DNA of 64,000 bases. Source: Helicobacter sp. 16-1353 (GTDB taxonomy: Bacteria; Campylobacterota; Campylobacteria; Campylobacterales; Helicobacteraceae). Shown here piece by piece: positions 52,833 through 63,327 of the stretch. The notes beneath the pieces were generated by a model. That model made no database searches, was not told where the DNA came from, and saw nothing but the letters and a program-made list of their open reading frames with translations. Where the stretch lies: contig NZ_NHYM01000004.1 in the NCBI RefSeq assembly GCF_003288815.1, forward strand, positions 62,001 to 126,000, in the 5' to 3' direction. Position 1 is the stretch's first letter. Each line of letters begins with the position of its first letter. The translations under genes were made by a program, and so were the position numbers.

Positions 52833-53537
52833 ATGAAGATTATTATATGTGTATTATTGCTATTATCAGGCATCTATGCTAATGATAGGGCTATAAATGA
52901 GAGAATGCTAAGGCAAAAGGCATTCAATAATCGTAGCAATGTCATAGCGAGAACTCAAAACCAAACGCAAAATACAGATACAACTAGCTTTTTTGTCGCA
53001 CTAGAAGGCTCTCTAAACAATACCGTGTTAAAAAAGAATATAGAATCTACAAATGTAAATACTACTAGCTTCATCAAACAACGAGTTTTTGGCGGAGCGA
53101 TGAAAGTTGGCTTTATGGATATAGATAGATTTATAGGTGGGAGATTCTATGCGGAGGGCTCATATACTGGGCTAAGTGATTTTATGATTTTTGGGCTTGG
53201 ATTGAATTTAGATATTTTGGTGAATTTTTTAGATTCCAAGATGTGGAATGTGGGTGTTTTCGCTGGGATTGGCGGAGGAATGTATGTAGCGACTTTTAAA
53301 AATGATAGCCTAAACTCAAGCGGGAAAACGCCCCTAAGCCCTGCTGGGTGGATAAATGCTGGATTTAGATTTACTATATTTGGCAATCAAGCCATAGAGA
53401 TAACTTATCGCTACCCATATACTTATGCTTCAATTTATAAAGATTCCATTGTAGTTCCGGGGACAACAGGTCAAGAAACCACAAGCTATTCATATAAAAG
53501 CGATTATATCGGCATATCCTATGCATTCGCATTTTGA
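52833..53537 (+). CDS. Outer membrane beta-barrel protein
   Basis: I use ATG 52833 (234 residues), which puts a clean signal peptide first (KIIICVLLLLSGIYA, cut before NDRA). After a polar, Asn/Gln-rich stretch the rest shows alternating beta strands: FFVALEGSL, FGGAMKVGFMD, RFYAEGSYTGL, NVGVFAGIGGGMYVA, QAIEITYRYPY. It ends with an aromatic C-terminal strand (SYAFAF), the usual signal for Bam insertion. It resembles the small Helicobacter outer-membrane protein families; the ligand and role are unknown. Confidence 0.8.
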   Translation: MKIIICVLLLLSGIYANDRAINERMLRQKAFNNRSNVIARTQNQTQNTDTTSFFVALEGSLNNTVLKKNIESTNVNTTSFIKQRVFGGAMKVGFMDIDRFIGGRFYAEGSYTGLSDFMIFGLGLNLDILVNFLDSKMWNVGVFAGIGGGMYVATFKNDSLNSSGKTPLSPAGWINAGFRFTIFGNQAIEITYRYPYTYASIYKDSIVVPGTTGQETTSYSYKSDYIGISYAFAF

Positions 53538-53585
53538 TTATGAGATTAAATAGAGGAGTTAATAACACATAAAAGGGGTTAGGCT

Positions 53586-54038
53586 TTGGATTTTTTGCAA
53601 ATTAGCATTTATGATTTTTTTGTTTTTGGCATTCTTTTTATTATTTTTATTGCGATTTTCTTGCTATCGCTACTTTTAAATGGTGCTTTTCGTAATGTTT
53701 TGCTTGTGTTTTGCCTATTATTTTTTATCTCCATTCCATTTTTAAATATTTTTATTATGGATAATTATATAAACAAAGTCGCTTTCAACCTAAATATTGC
53801 TAGAAAAATGCACTACACAAACGCATTTATACTTAATGGTGAGATAACAAATCAAGGTAAAAAAGCCATAGAATCTTGCAATATTTATCTATATATCAAT
53901 AAAAAATATCCGCTAAATCCAGATTTCATAATCCAAATCAATGAAAAAATCGCCCAAAATACAAGCCTAAATATCGATAAAATCATCAATGATTTTGATT
54001 ATAACGACCCAAAAAGCATTAAGATTCGCTGTTTTTAA
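53586..54038 (+). CDS. DUF2393-type membrane protein
   Basis: A 150-residue protein with two N-terminal transmembrane helices (FFVFGILFIIFIAIFLLSLL, then VLLVFCLLFFISIPFLNIFI). A periplasmic domain of beta strands follows (TNAFILNGEITNQGKKAIES, then CNIYLYINKK). This is the layout of DUF2393 proteins, found mainly in Campylobacterota, with unknown function. The start is TTG with AAGGGGTT upstream. Confidence 0.75.
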   Translation: MDFLQISIYDFFVFGILFIIFIAIFLLSLLLNGAFRNVLLVFCLLFFISIPFLNIFIMDNYINKVAFNLNIARKMHYTNAFILNGEITNQGKKAIESCNIYLYINKKYPLNPDFIIQINEKIAQNTSLNIDKIINDFDYNDPKSIKIRCF

Positions 54039-54245
54039 TACAAATAATACTAATGTGAAAACATAGAATCTTTAATTAAAAATATTCATTATCCAAATTA
54101 TAAAAAAGCAAAAAACAAGGTGAAATATAAAAGCTAATTAAAATTTAAAAAATTTTATAAATGGCGATTTTACTATCTATGAAATTACTAGTTGAACATA
54201 CAAGATTGAATTACTACTTAAACTACTATAAGGAGACAAGGGGAT

Positions 54246-55640
54246 ATGGCGAATTTTAAAAAAATTCTAATTTTAGGTTTGATTATTTCACAATCTATCG
54301 CTTTAGCTCAAGATGTTCCAGAGGAAAAGCAAAGCAGGGAATCTAAGCTAAGTAATGCTACAAACTTGCAACAGCAAATTGATGACCTAGAGGAAAGCAT
54401 TGCCGAGCTACAGGAAAGAGCCGATGAGAACGAGCTACAAGCAGCACTTAGTAAGATTAAATTTGGGCTTGAATTTAATACAATGGTATCAAACTTTTTT
54501 ATTAAAAATCCACTAGGACTTGGAATCCCAGAATCTCAAAAAACACAGCCAAATCGCTGGGCTATGGGGCTTTACCTAAATATGAATGCCGATATAAATG
54601 ACTATACGAAATTCACCGGCAGACTCTCAATGTCAAAGGCATTTGGGGATTTAAGCATTCAAGGCAATGGCAACCCAAGTCCGCTTGATGCAGGACGCGG
54701 ATTCTATGGTCCAAATATCTATGTGGAACGAGCATATATCGATATTTACGGCGGAGACCATTTTGCATTCACCATTGGGCGACTTCCTAGCACCGATGGA
54801 CCCGGCTCAAATTTACGCAATGGTGGGGCTAGAATGGCGACTTACCCAGCTTTAATGGTAAATGCACTTGGCGATGGAGCGGTATTTACATTTAAAAACA
54901 CAGAGGGCGATATTGCACTTAGGGCTGGATATAGCAAGATTTATCAGCCACTTAGCGATAGCAATGGGGTTAGCAATATTTTTGGCACAAGAGACGCCAT
55001 AGATTCAAATCTATTTTTTGCGATTTTTGAAACGCCATTTTTACCAAAATCCGCTGGGGAGAGCCTATTTATGCTTGGGTATGCTGCGATTTTAAAATAC
55101 ACACTTCCAGAAGGCTCATTTACTCTACCCACATCAAACTCCGTATCCAATAATAACTCAAATATCGGTGATTTACACTATATCGGGGCTCATTTCGAGC
55201 ATAGGTTTAATTTTGGGCTAAATTGGTTTTTATCTGGCGTTTATTATCGTGGGCTAAATCCAAAAAATATGGTTCTTAACAATGGAACTCCAATGGCGAT
55301 TTTCAATGACAAAGGAGCTTATGCAATACATTTAGGATTAAGACAAGATATTGGAAATCACTTTAAAATCGGTGTGGAGTATTTCAACTCCTCTAAAAAT
55401 TGGTATGCACTCTCTCGTGCCTCTGTAAATGACCCGCTAAACTTCCGCAATACAAAGGGCGATGTAATCGATGTTTATGCGATTTTTCAAATCGATTTAT
55501 ATCAATTCTTTAGATTAGCATTCACACAACAAAATAATAAATATGCCAATTACGCCGCACCAATCGCCCCAACCGGAAGTGCAACTGCGATAAATACTAA
55601 GATTCAAAATGTCTCTTTATCGTATATTTTGAGATTTTAA
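54246..55640 (+). CDS. Porin-like outer membrane protein (DUF3373-like)
   Basis: A 464-residue protein with a signal peptide (KILILGLIISQSIALA). A short coiled coil follows (LQQQIDDLEESIAELQERAD), which may anchor to peptidoglycan or trimerise. A long beta-barrel follows with features of the DUF3373 family: GFYGPNIYVERAYIDI, FTIGRLPSTDGPGSNLRNGG, IGVEYFNSSKNWY and a terminal SLSYILRF strand ending in phenylalanine. A role as a general or specific porin is likely. The strong RBS (AAGGAGACAAGGGG) suggests high expression. Confidence 0.85.
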   Translation: MANFKKILILGLIISQSIALAQDVPEEKQSRESKLSNATNLQQQIDDLEESIAELQERADENELQAALSKIKFGLEFNTMVSNFFIKNPLGLGIPESQKTQPNRWAMGLYLNMNADINDYTKFTGRLSMSKAFGDLSIQGNGNPSPLDAGRGFYGPNIYVERAYIDIYGGDHFAFTIGRLPSTDGPGSNLRNGGARMATYPALMVNALGDGAVFTFKNTEGDIALRAGYSKIYQPLSDSNGVSNIFGTRDAIDSNLFFAIFETPFLPKSAGESLFMLGYAAILKYTLPEGSFTLPTSNSVSNNNSNIGDLHYIGAHFEHRFNFGLNWFLSGVYYRGLNPKNMVLNNGTPMAIFNDKGAYAIHLGLRQDIGNHFKIGVEYFNSSKNWYALSRASVNDPLNFRNTKGDVIDVYAIFQIDLYQFFRLAFTQQNNKYANYAAPIAPTGSATAINTKIQNVSLSYILRF

Positions 55641-55654
55641 TTAAAGGATTTAAA

Positions 55655-55888
55655 ATGAAAAATCTAATATTTTCGGCTCTATTTTTAGTTTTGCCACATT
55701 TTGCATTTGCAGATTGTGCCGCACTTATGACTAAATACGACGCCCCTAACCCAGCGTCAAAAACGATGAAGCAGATTCAGCGATGGCTTAAAAAAGTGGA
55801 TAATCCAGCAGACGCAAAAACGCTAGAAGAATGTATGATAAGCCAAGCCGCAGATAATCCAAATAAAGCACAATTAGCAGGAAAATAA
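55655..55888 (+). CDS. Small periplasmic protein
   Basis: A 77-residue protein with a signal peptide (KNLIFSALFLVLPHFAFA, cut before DCAALM). The mature part of about 57 residues has two cysteines (DCAAL and EECMIS) that could form a disulphide joining two helices. It follows the porin gene by 14 nt with its own RBS (AAAGGATT), so it is probably co-expressed and may act on or beside the porin. The family is not recognised. Confidence 0.7.
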   Translation: MKNLIFSALFLVLPHFAFADCAALMTKYDAPNPASKTMKQIQRWLKKVDNPADAKTLEECMISQAADNPNKAQLAGK

Positions 55889-55910
55889 GATTCTAAAATT
55901 AGGAGGGTAA

Positions 55911-55961
55911 ATGAAACAGAATAAACTATGGAGTAAGACCAATGTCATTTCAAGATTTTAA
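55911..55961 (+). CDS. Possible 16-codon leader ORF before the chemotaxis receptor
   Basis: A short frame ([16 protein letters not shown]) begins 4 nt after AGGAGGG, the strongest Shine-Dalgarno in this part of the window. It ends inside the receptor gene, 20 nt past that gene's start. It could couple translation to the receptor start, which has its own weaker GGAG. It may also mean that the true regulatory logic is a leader peptide. Confidence 0.35.
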   Translation: MKQNKLWSKTNVISRF

Positions 55962-57702
55962 GAATCTTAGTCTTTCTAAGAAATTAAATATTAGCTTAGG
56001 TGCTTTATGTGCATTGATTATTCTTAATACATTGTTATTTTTTGTATTCAAATATACTTTTTCTAGTTTTATAAATACAGAAGAGGATAATTTCGAGCAG
56101 ATTAATACTAGCTTCAAAAGTCTAGAATCTCTTTCTAAAAATGCAAATGAACAAATTGAATCTATGCTTAAATATATTAAAGAAACCAAAGATACTATGA
56201 ACGATATGGAATCTTTAATAGAGCAATTTGAGTTTATTGGAACTATAAATGCCAGACTTGTGAAACTTGCATTAGAGCCACAAGATATATCTAATAAAAA
56301 TATAGTAATCCAAATGACTAGAAGTTGGAATGATAGCTTTATCAAAAATGATTCTGCACTAAAGGAATTTCATCCTAAGATTCAAAGCACTTTAAACTTG
56401 GGTGATACAAAAGCTATATCACTTAGACTTCAAGGGTATTTTGAAGATATTTATAGTATTTTGATTGAAAGAATAGCAGATACTTCGTCTAAAACTAGTG
56501 AAAACCTAGTAACTTCAGCAAATAATCTAGAAAAAATTGCTGTTGATATGAATGATAATTCCACCTCACTTTTAGATGTGCTAAATAATCTATCATCATT
56601 AAGTAGCATAAGAGATGCCGCTGTTTTACAATCCAATATCGTAATGACAATTCTAATTATTGTTGTAATCACTACCATAATAGTAGTATTCCTACTTTTT
56701 AAGGTTTTAGATGATTTTACAAAGGATTCTAATACAGTTGTCAAATATCTACAAGATGTATCAAAAGGCGGAGAAAAACTAATAGCTGGTGGGAATCTAA
56801 ATCTAAAAAGAAATCAATACGATGAGCTATTTATTATTAGCAGATTTATAAATCTATTTATTGATAAAATGAAACAAACTATAGAAATAGCAGGTGAAAC
56901 AAGCACAGAAATTGTGAATCTTAATAATTATATTGCGAATCTAAAAGACAACATACTAAGTGTAAGTCATAAAACCCAAGAAAGTGTGGAACAAAGTGCC
57001 ATTATATCTAGAGGTTTAGATAATAATATGGAATCTGCAAATGAATCTAGAACTAAAATCAATGAAAGCAAAACATTTATTGATGATACAAGCTTAAGTA
57101 TAGAGAATCTTTTAGCAGAATTAGAAAATAGCATAACAAGTCAAAATGAGCTTAAACTAAGGCTTGATACCTTAAATAATAGTGTTTCCCAGATTAAAAA
57201 TATATTATCTCTTATTTACAATGTTTCCGAACAAACAAATCTCTTAGCTTTAAATGCCGCAATAGAAGCTGCCAGAGCTGGAGAGCATGGGCGTGGCTTT
57301 GCTGTGGTTGCTGATGAGGTTCGCAAACTAGCAGAAAGCACTCAAAGAAGTCTAAGTGAAGTTGAATCTACAATAAGTGCCATAACAGATAACTTAGATG
57401 ATATTTCTTTAGCGATAAAGAAAAATGTTACTATATTTGATGGTCTTTCAAATGAGGGCAAACATTCTAAAGATAGCCTTCATACGATACAAGAATATAT
57501 GATTGATGTTGTAAATGATATACATAATCAAAGTGAAAATACTATCTCACTAGCAAAACAAACTAAAAGCATTATTAGCAGTATGAATGTTGTTAATGAC
57601 TTATTAGGAGAATCTTCAAAAGTGATTGAAGATGTTATGTATCGTTCGCTAAAACTTAAAGATAATGATGCTATTTTAAGTAAGGTTATTCGTGGATTTT
57701 AA
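55942..57702 (+). CDS. Methyl-accepting chemotaxis protein
   Basis: A 586-residue transmembrane chemoreceptor. TM1 lies near residues 16-36 ([20 protein letters not shown]). A helical periplasmic sensor of about 190 residues follows, then TM2 near 232-254 ([20 protein letters not shown]). The cytoplasmic signalling tip carries the invariant hairpin ([38 protein letters not shown]) near 431-470. The segment after TM2 is HAMP-like but diverged. The sensor is all-helical, not a dCache domain, so the ligand cannot be guessed. No CheB/CheR tether pentapeptide is visible at the end. Confidence 0.9.
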   Translation: MSFQDFKNLSLSKKLNISLGALCALIILNTLLFFVFKYTFSSFINTEEDNFEQINTSFKSLESLSKNANEQIESMLKYIKETKDTMNDMESLIEQFEFIGTINARLVKLALEPQDISNKNIVIQMTRSWNDSFIKNDSALKEFHPKIQSTLNLGDTKAISLRLQGYFEDIYSILIERIADTSSKTSENLVTSANNLEKIAVDMNDNSTSLLDVLNNLSSLSSIRDAAVLQSNIVMTILIIVVITTIIVVFLLFKVLDDFTKDSNTVVKYLQDVSKGGEKLIAGGNLNLKRNQYDELFIISRFINLFIDKMKQTIEIAGETSTEIVNLNNYIANLKDNILSVSHKTQESVEQSAIISRGLDNNMESANESRTKINESKTFIDDTSLSIENLLAELENSITSQNELKLRLDTLNNSVSQIKNILSLIYNVSEQTNLLALNAAIEAARAGEHGRGFAVVADEVRKLAESTQRSLSEVESTISAITDNLDDISLAIKKNVTIFDGLSNEGKHSKDSLHTIQEYMIDVVNDIHNQSENTISLAKQTKSIISSMNVVNDLLGESSKVIEDVMYRSLKLKDNDAILSKVIRGF

Positions 57703-57712
57703 AAGTTAGCTT

Positions 57713-57749
57713 GTGATTTAATGATTTTTAAAATAATCTATTAAATCAC
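57713..57749. terminator. Inverted repeat between convergent genes
   Basis: GTGATTTAAT (57713-57722) and ATTAAATCAC (57740-57749) form a perfect 10-bp AT-rich stem with a 17-nt loop. It lies where the chemoreceptor gene ends and overlaps the last codons of the hydrolase on the other strand. A bidirectional terminator is likely, though weak. Confidence 0.4.
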
Positions 57750-58659
57750 TTGCAACCTCATCTTTATTTAATTCCAAAAATAGCTCATGCCTTGCTTTGG
57801 CATATAGAATGCATTTTGCATTATTATATCCTTGTTTATTTAGATGTTTAAAAGCACTCAAAACACCTTTACCAAACTTCCCACAAGCATCATCTTCGCC
57901 ACTTATAAATAATATTGGAATATTTTCTTTATTTATCTTATGTGGATATTTGCTAAATACTTTTTTTAAGCCAGAAAGTAGATTTATAAAGCTATTGATT
58001 GTAAAAATAGCACGATGTTCCCTATCATTTAGATGTTTTATAAGTTGGTTTTCATCGCGATTAACCCACAGAATCCCACTTGGCTTTCCAGAATCTAGCT
58101 TATCAAATTTATAATATTTTGCATTAAAAGTGCAGAATGAAAACCTATAAGCAATATTTCGCCCAATCTTATTTATACCTACAAATCTACACATTTTTAG
58201 AAATAAGATTCCAAAGCTAATACCAAAATACGGGCTTGGCGTCCCACAAATAACCAATATATCAATACTACTTTCATATTCCTGCAAGAATCTCCTTGCC
58301 AAAAGTGAGCCCATACTATGCCCGATTAATATAAATTTCTTTGGTTTAAATCGCTCTTTTAGTATATTTGATAATTTATACATATCCAATAGAGCAGCTT
58401 CAAATCCATTTTCTCCCATTTCGCCTAAATGGATATTTCCGCCGATACTTTCTCCGTGTCCCCTATGGTCATTTATCGCTACTATATAACCATTTTGGGC
58501 TAAAATACTAGCGATATATTCATAATTTCCCCTATGCTCCATCATTCCGTGTGCTATTTGGATAAGATTCCCATTTGGAATCTTGGGGATATAAATATCA
58601 TATTTAATATAAATAGAATCTAATACATCGCTTTTGAATTCAAGTGTTTCTTTATCCAT
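57718..58659 (-). CDS. Alpha/beta hydrolase (monoacylglycerol lipase-like)
   Basis: A 313-residue serine hydrolase. It shows the lysophospholipase/monoglyceride lipase pattern: IAHGMMEHRGNYEYIA near 31, DHRGHGES near 58, and the nucleophile elbow GHSMGSLLARR near 114. The catalytic aspartate lies in FISGEDDACGKFG near 251 and the histidine in KARHELFLE near 288. It has no signal peptide. It is the last gene of the thiC-mrp run; its ATG overlaps mrp's stop by one base. The substrate is probably a lipid ester, but it cannot be specified. Confidence 0.85.
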   Translation of the reverse strand: MDKETLEFKSDVLDSIYIKYDIYIPKIPNGNLIQIAHGMMEHRGNYEYIASILAQNGYIVAINDHRGHGESIGGNIHLGEMGENGFEAALLDMYKLSNILKERFKPKKFILIGHSMGSLLARRFLQEYESSIDILVICGTPSPYFGISFGILFLKMCRFVGINKIGRNIAYRFSFCTFNAKYYKFDKLDSGKPSGILWVNRDENQLIKHLNDREHRAIFTINSFINLLSGLKKVFSKYPHKINKENIPILFISGEDDACGKFGKGVLSAFKHLNKQGYNNAKCILYAKARHELFLELNKDEVASDLIDYFKNH

Positions 58660-59726
58660 TAATGTTTAATAGGCTGAATCTCAGCATTACTAGCTTTACC
58701 TTTTGCTTTTTCTAAAAAATCATTTAGTTTATGTGCCGCTTTTATATATTCTTTTGCACCAGCACTATTTGGCTCAAAAAATACAATCGGTTTGCCTTCA
58801 TCTCCACCCTCGCGGATTTTGCCCTCAATTGGCACTTGTGCTAAAACATCGCATTTATTTGTATTTGCAAGTTCTATCGCCGTCCCTTTGCCGAAAATAT
58901 CATAATGCTCCCCACATTTCGGGCAGATAAAACCACTCATATTTTCTATTATCCCAGCTATTGGGATATTTAGGCGATTAAACATATCTAGGCTTCTTGC
59001 ACTATCATCTAATGCGACTAATTGTGGTGTGGTAACTGAGATTCCAGCACTTACAGGCACACTTTGTGCTAAAGTTAGTTGTGCATCGCCCGTCCCCGGT
59101 GGCATATCTATAATTAACATATCTAAATCCCCCCAAAGCACATCGCTTAGCATTTGCTCGATTGCTCGCATTATCATTGGACCACGCCAAATTAGACTCT
59201 GCCCCTCTTCATACATCATTCCCATACTAATTACCTTTATTCCATAAGCCTTAAGTGGGATTAGCTTCATTACAGATTCATCGACAAGTGGCTTTTGTGC
59301 GGTTAAAGAAAGCATTCTAGGAATGTTTGGACCATAAATATCAGCGTCTAATAAACCTACTTTTTTTCCCATTTGTGCTAGTGCAATGGCTAGATTCACA
59401 CTTGTAGTGGATTTCCCCACGCCTCCTTTGCCAGAGCTTATCATTACAAAGTTTTTAATATTCGGGGCTATATTCTTGCTTTTTTTTGTTTCATTTTCTA
59501 ATTGTGGGGTTTTTATGTGAATCTTGGTTTTATCACCTAGAATCTGTAGAATCTCACTATGAATCTTTTTTGCAACCTCTGGGTTATTTGATGGAATCTC
59601 TAGTGAAATCTCCACATTTTCACCATCAATTTCTACATTTTTCACAAATCCAAAATCCACAATATCCCGCTTAAAATTCGGGTAAATTACATACTTTAGC
59701 TTATTTAATATATCTTGTTTATTCAT
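58659..59726 (-). CDS. mrp: Mrp/NBP35-type iron-sulphur carrier ATPase
   Basis: A 355-residue protein of the ApbC/Mrp family that carries and inserts iron-sulphur clusters. An N-terminal DUF59-like domain (residues 1-90) is followed by the deviant Walker [18 protein letters not shown] near 97. Then come [27 protein letters not shown] near 205, and the C-terminal [13 protein letters not shown] CxxC motif near 265 that binds the cluster at the dimer interface. It follows thiC with an ATGA overlap. ThiC needs a 4Fe-4S cluster, so the pairing makes functional sense. Confidence 0.93.
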   Translation of the reverse strand: MNKQDILNKLKYVIYPNFKRDIVDFGFVKNVEIDGENVEISLEIPSNNPEVAKKIHSEILQILGDKTKIHIKTPQLENETKKSKNIAPNIKNFVMISSGKGGVGKSTTSVNLAIALAQMGKKVGLLDADIYGPNIPRMLSLTAQKPLVDESVMKLIPLKAYGIKVISMGMMYEEGQSLIWRGPMIMRAIEQMLSDVLWGDLDMLIIDMPPGTGDAQLTLAQSVPVSAGISVTTPQLVALDDSARSLDMFNRLNIPIAGIIENMSGFICPKCGEHYDIFGKGTAIELANTNKCDVLAQVPIEGKIREGGDEGKPIVFFEPNSAGAKEYIKAAHKLNDFLEKAKGKASNAEIQPIKH

Positions 59727-61033
59727 ACTTCACCTTCATATTTTTTAAAAATATTTTGACTAATTTTATAACTACAAAATTTTGGACCACACATTGAGCA
59801 AAATTCTGCTTCCTTAAATACATCTTGGGGGAGCGATTCATCGTGGAATTCCCTAGCTCTATCACCATCAAGTGCGAGATTAAACTGCTCTTCCCATTTA
59901 AAAGCATATCTTGCATCGCTCATTTTATCATCTCTAACCCTAGCATTTATCCGTCCTCGTGCAATATCTGCGGCGTGTGCGGCGATTTTATAAGCGATTA
60001 TGCCCTCTCTTACATCTTTTACATTTGGTAGCCCTAAATGCTCTTTTGGTGTTACATAACATAGCATTGCCACACCTTTCCACGCCGCTACACACGCACC
60101 AATAGCACTTGAGATATGGTCGTATCCCGCACCAATATCAGTAACCAATGGTCCCAAAACATAAAAAGGTGCTTCATTGCAAAGCTCTTTTTGGATTTCT
60201 ACATTTCGCTCGATTTGATTTAGTGGAATGTGGCCGGGTCCCTCAATCATTACTTGCACATCTTTTTGATATGCTCTTTTTGCTAATTCTCCTAATACTT
60301 TCAACTCTGCTATTTGTGCCTCATCACTCGCATCAGCCAAACAACCCGGGCGAAGCGAATCCCCAAGTGATAAGCTCACATCATATTGTCTGCAAATATC
60401 TAAAATATCATCAAATGCCGAATAAAAAGGATTCTCCTTATGATGATGTAACATCCAGCTTGCCATTAGTGAGCCACCTCGACTTACAATTCCCATTTTT
60501 CGTTTTGCCACAAGTGGCATATGAAAGAGTAGGAATCCGCAGTGGATAGTAAAGTAGCTAACACCTTGTTTGGCTTGTTTTTCTAATGTGGATAGCATTT
60601 TATCAATGGTTAGATTTAGAATATCATCTTTTAAATCGTGTAAGATTTGATAAATAGGCACAGTGCCAATTGGCACATTTGAATTTGCCAAAACTGCCTT
60701 TCTAATCTCGTCTAAATTACCACCTGTGCTTAAATCCATAATTGTATCTGCTCCATATTTTATGGAAATCTGTGTTTTGCAAATCTCATTTTCAATGGAG
60801 TTTTGAATGCTAGAGCTTCCAATATTTGCATTGATTTTCGTTCGTGTGGCAACCCCAATGCCGATTGGATTTAGATTCTTATGATTGATATTTGCAGGGA
60901 TTATAAGTCGCCCTTTTTTAATCTCATTTTTGATTAGATTTACATCTAATTCCTCGCTATTTGCGACGAATTCCATTTCTTTAGTGATTTTGTCTTGCTT
61001 TGCGTAAAATAATTGTGTATTTACAGAATCCAT
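59723..61033 (-). CDS. thiC: Phosphomethylpyrimidine synthase
   Basis: ThiC is the radical SAM enzyme that converts aminoimidazole ribotide to the thiamine pyrimidine. The 436-residue protein has the family segments [13 protein letters not shown] near 97, [19 protein letters not shown] near 185, [12 protein letters not shown] near 214, [15 protein letters not shown] near 250, and the C-terminal cluster motif [15 protein letters not shown]. It is of the shorter, bacterial-archaeal type without the N-terminal extension. The 209-nt leader to ispDF shows no CTGAGA or other TPP-riboswitch hallmark, so control by that RNA is unlikely. Confidence 0.95.
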   Translation of the reverse strand: MDSVNTQLFYAKQDKITKEMEFVANSEELDVNLIKNEIKKGRLIIPANINHKNLNPIGIGVATRTKINANIGSSSIQNSIENEICKTQISIKYGADTIMDLSTGGNLDEIRKAVLANSNVPIGTVPIYQILHDLKDDILNLTIDKMLSTLEKQAKQGVSYFTIHCGFLLFHMPLVAKRKMGIVSRGGSLMASWMLHHHKENPFYSAFDDILDICRQYDVSLSLGDSLRPGCLADASDEAQIAELKVLGELAKRAYQKDVQVMIEGPGHIPLNQIERNVEIQKELCNEAPFYVLGPLVTDIGAGYDHISSAIGACVAAWKGVAMLCYVTPKEHLGLPNVKDVREGIIAYKIAAHAADIARGRINARVRDDKMSDARYAFKWEEQFNLALDGDRAREFHDESLPQDVFKEAEFCSMCGPKFCSYKISQNIFKKYEGEV

Positions 61034-61242
61034 ATTATTTGCCTTGAATGTAATTTAAAAGTTTAAAATTATCGTAAAAAATATAAAATAAAGCTTTTTT
61101 GCATAAATTTCAATTAAATATTTTTTAATATCATTTTTCTTTGAAAATCCTTAAAAATTAAATATAATAGAAATGATTATTTATTTTAAATAGGGTTCTT
61201 ATAATCGCAACAATACAATCCACTATATTAAGGTGAGAAGTT

Positions 61243-62367
61243 TTGAAACAAAATATTTCATTAATCGTTATGAGTGCAGGAGAAAGTTCTAGATTTAGAC
61301 AGAAAACGAAAATAAAAAAACATTGGATTCGGGTAGAAAATAAGCCTATTTGGCTTTATGTCGCCGATACATTACAAAATAGATATGGTTTTGATAAGGT
61401 TATTATTACAAGTGCGAAATTGGAATTAGATTATATGAAAAGATTCTGCTCCTATGAGATTATAGAGGGCGGAGAAAGCAGACAAGATTCTCTTACTAAC
61501 GCACTTAGGGCTGTTTCTAGTGAGTTTGTAGCAGTTAGCGATGCGGCTAGATTCAATCTTGATTTTGATGTTTTAGATAGGCTATTTAGCTATGATTTGA
61601 GTGATTTAGACTGCCTTATTCCTGTGGTTGGTGTAAGTGATACCATTTTTATGGAATCTAATCATATAAAAACATATCTAAATAGAGATTCTGTGCATTT
61701 GGTGCAAACTCCGCAAATTTCAAGATTAGATATATTATTAAAATCATTAAAACTTGGGAATTTCAGTGATGAAAGTAGTGCGATAAATAAATATGGCGGT
61801 AGAGTTGTTGCGATAGAGGGCTCAAGGAAATTAAATAAGCTCACATATTTTGATGATTTAAAAGAATTTAATATAGATTCTTCTAGCGATATTTTTAGCG
61901 GATATGGCTTTGATGTTCATAGATTCTGCGATAATAAGGAGATGTTTTTAGGTGGCGTTAAGATAGATTGTGGTTTTGGATTAGAAGCACATAGCGATGG
62001 AGATGTTGTTATACACGCATTATGCGATGCGTTACTTGGTGGAATTGGGGCTGGTGATATTGGAGAGTGGTTTCCTCCAAATGATAATAAATATAAAAAC
62101 ATAGATTCCAAGTTGTTACTAAATGAAGTTGTGGATTTTGTTTATGGCGTTGGTTTTAAGATAATCAATGTTGATATTATGATAATGGCACAAAAGCCAA
62201 AAATTCTACCTTATAAAAATAAAATGATAGAAATTTTTAGTAATATCTTAGATATACAGAAAAATTATATTAATATTAAAGCTACAACAATGGAAAAAAT
62301 GGGTTTTATAGGCAGAGAAGAGGGAATTTGTGCTAGTGCAAATGTATCTTTAAAGTTTAAACAATAA
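61243..62367 (+). CDS. ispDF: Bifunctional IspD/IspF enzyme
   Basis: A 374-residue fusion of two non-mevalonate isoprenoid enzymes. The N-terminal IspD half (to about 205) has MSAGESSRFRQKTKIKKHWI and VAVSDAARFNLDFD. The C-terminal IspF half starts near 225 with GYGFDVHRFCDN, then LEAHSDGDVVIHALCDALLG and GDIGEWFPPND, with metal and substrate ligands intact. The fusion is typical of Campylobacterota. The start is TTG with AAGGTGAGAAG upstream. Confidence 0.95.
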   Translation: MKQNISLIVMSAGESSRFRQKTKIKKHWIRVENKPIWLYVADTLQNRYGFDKVIITSAKLELDYMKRFCSYEIIEGGESRQDSLTNALRAVSSEFVAVSDAARFNLDFDVLDRLFSYDLSDLDCLIPVVGVSDTIFMESNHIKTYLNRDSVHLVQTPQISRLDILLKSLKLGNFSDESSAINKYGGRVVAIEGSRKLNKLTYFDDLKEFNIDSSSDIFSGYGFDVHRFCDNKEMFLGGVKIDCGFGLEAHSDGDVVIHALCDALLGGIGAGDIGEWFPPNDNKYKNIDSKLLLNEVVDFVYGVGFKIINVDIMIMAQKPKILPYKNKMIEIFSNILDIQKNYINIKATTMEKMGFIGREEGICASANVSLKFKQ

Positions 62368-62395
62368 TTATTAATATTACATACAGGGATTTATT

Positions 62396-63301
62396 ATGAA
62401 AACATTAATTATAGAAAATGATATTTATTTAGCTCAAAGCATTAGTAACAAACTAATTGATAAAGGTTATGAATGTGTCATATCCAAAGATACAAATTTA
62501 AAGATTGATAATAGTAGTTTTTTTGATGTTATTTTAATATCGTATGATACTTGTAGTAAGAATTGTGCAGGTATCATAAAACAATTTCCTGATAGCATAG
62601 TTATTATGATGATAAAGTATATTAATGATGATACTTTTACTAAGATGTTTAAAGCTGGGATTCACGACTATATAATAAAACCACTTATTGTAGATGAACT
62701 CATTAGAAAAGTAGAGCATTATAAGCAATTTATTAGATTGCAACGAGAGGCTATTTTTTATAAAAATTATTTTGAATTTATCGAGGGAATGCTAAATACA
62801 CCATTTCCATTTACCTATAATTTACCATTTATTATTAGAAGTAGTTCGCAAAGAAGTGCCGATATTTATGCGATGCGATATGCGAGATTAAAGAATATTC
62901 ACTTTAATTTTCTATCGTTAAAAAATATTAATTGGCAAGATATTTTGAAATTCGATAATAGAATTAGCGAAACAATATATTTAACAGGATTGGAACATAT
63001 TAGAAGAAATGAAAGAGATGAATTATTATCAAAGTTACATAAACAAAATGTAATCTTTTCATTTATCTCACAAGAAGAAATTCCATTTAGTAACATTGTA
63101 GATATTTCAATGCCACAAAATGGAATTGACCTAAATGGCGGGATTATACCTATAAAAGAATATGAAAAAATGGTTATTACAAAGTATGAGAATCTTTACT
63201 CGGATATTGAGCTTGCAAAAGAGCTTGGAATCTCCCGCAAAAGTCTTTGGGAAAAGCGTAAAAGATATGGCATAGTTAAGCAACGAAAACATACAAAGTA
63301 G
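62396..63301 (+). CDS. Atypical response regulator of the HP1021 / Cj1608 type
   Basis: A 301-residue orphan regulator found directly after ispDF, as in Helicobacter pylori and Campylobacter jejuni. The receiver-like domain (1-120) lacks the phosphoacceptor aspartate: the strand DVILIS places a serine at residue 49. The conserved KP (IIKPLIVDEL) near 99 remains. Cysteines occur at 27, 53 and 57. The C-terminus has a Fis-type helix-turn-helix (DIELAKELGISRKSLWEKRK). Members of this family bind the replication origin and many promoters, and respond to redox state instead of phosphorylation. The RBS is AGGGATTT. Confidence 0.87.
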   Translation: MKTLIIENDIYLAQSISNKLIDKGYECVISKDTNLKIDNSSFFDVILISYDTCSKNCAGIIKQFPDSIVIMMIKYINDDTFTKMFKAGIHDYIIKPLIVDELIRKVEHYKQFIRLQREAIFYKNYFEFIEGMLNTPFPFTYNLPFIIRSSSQRSADIYAMRYARLKNIHFNFLSLKNINWQDILKFDNRISETIYLTGLEHIRRNERDELLSKLHKQNVIFSFISQEEIPFSNIVDISMPQNGIDLNGGIIPIKEYEKMVITKYENLYSDIELAKELGISRKSLWEKRKRYGIVKQRKHTK

Positions 63302-63327
63302 ATTCCATTAAAATAGGATTAGATATT

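Noticed and set aside
61034-61242. TPP riboswitch upstream of thiC
   Set aside because: The leader lacks CTGAGA and the other conserved THI-element boxes; it is simply AT-rich.
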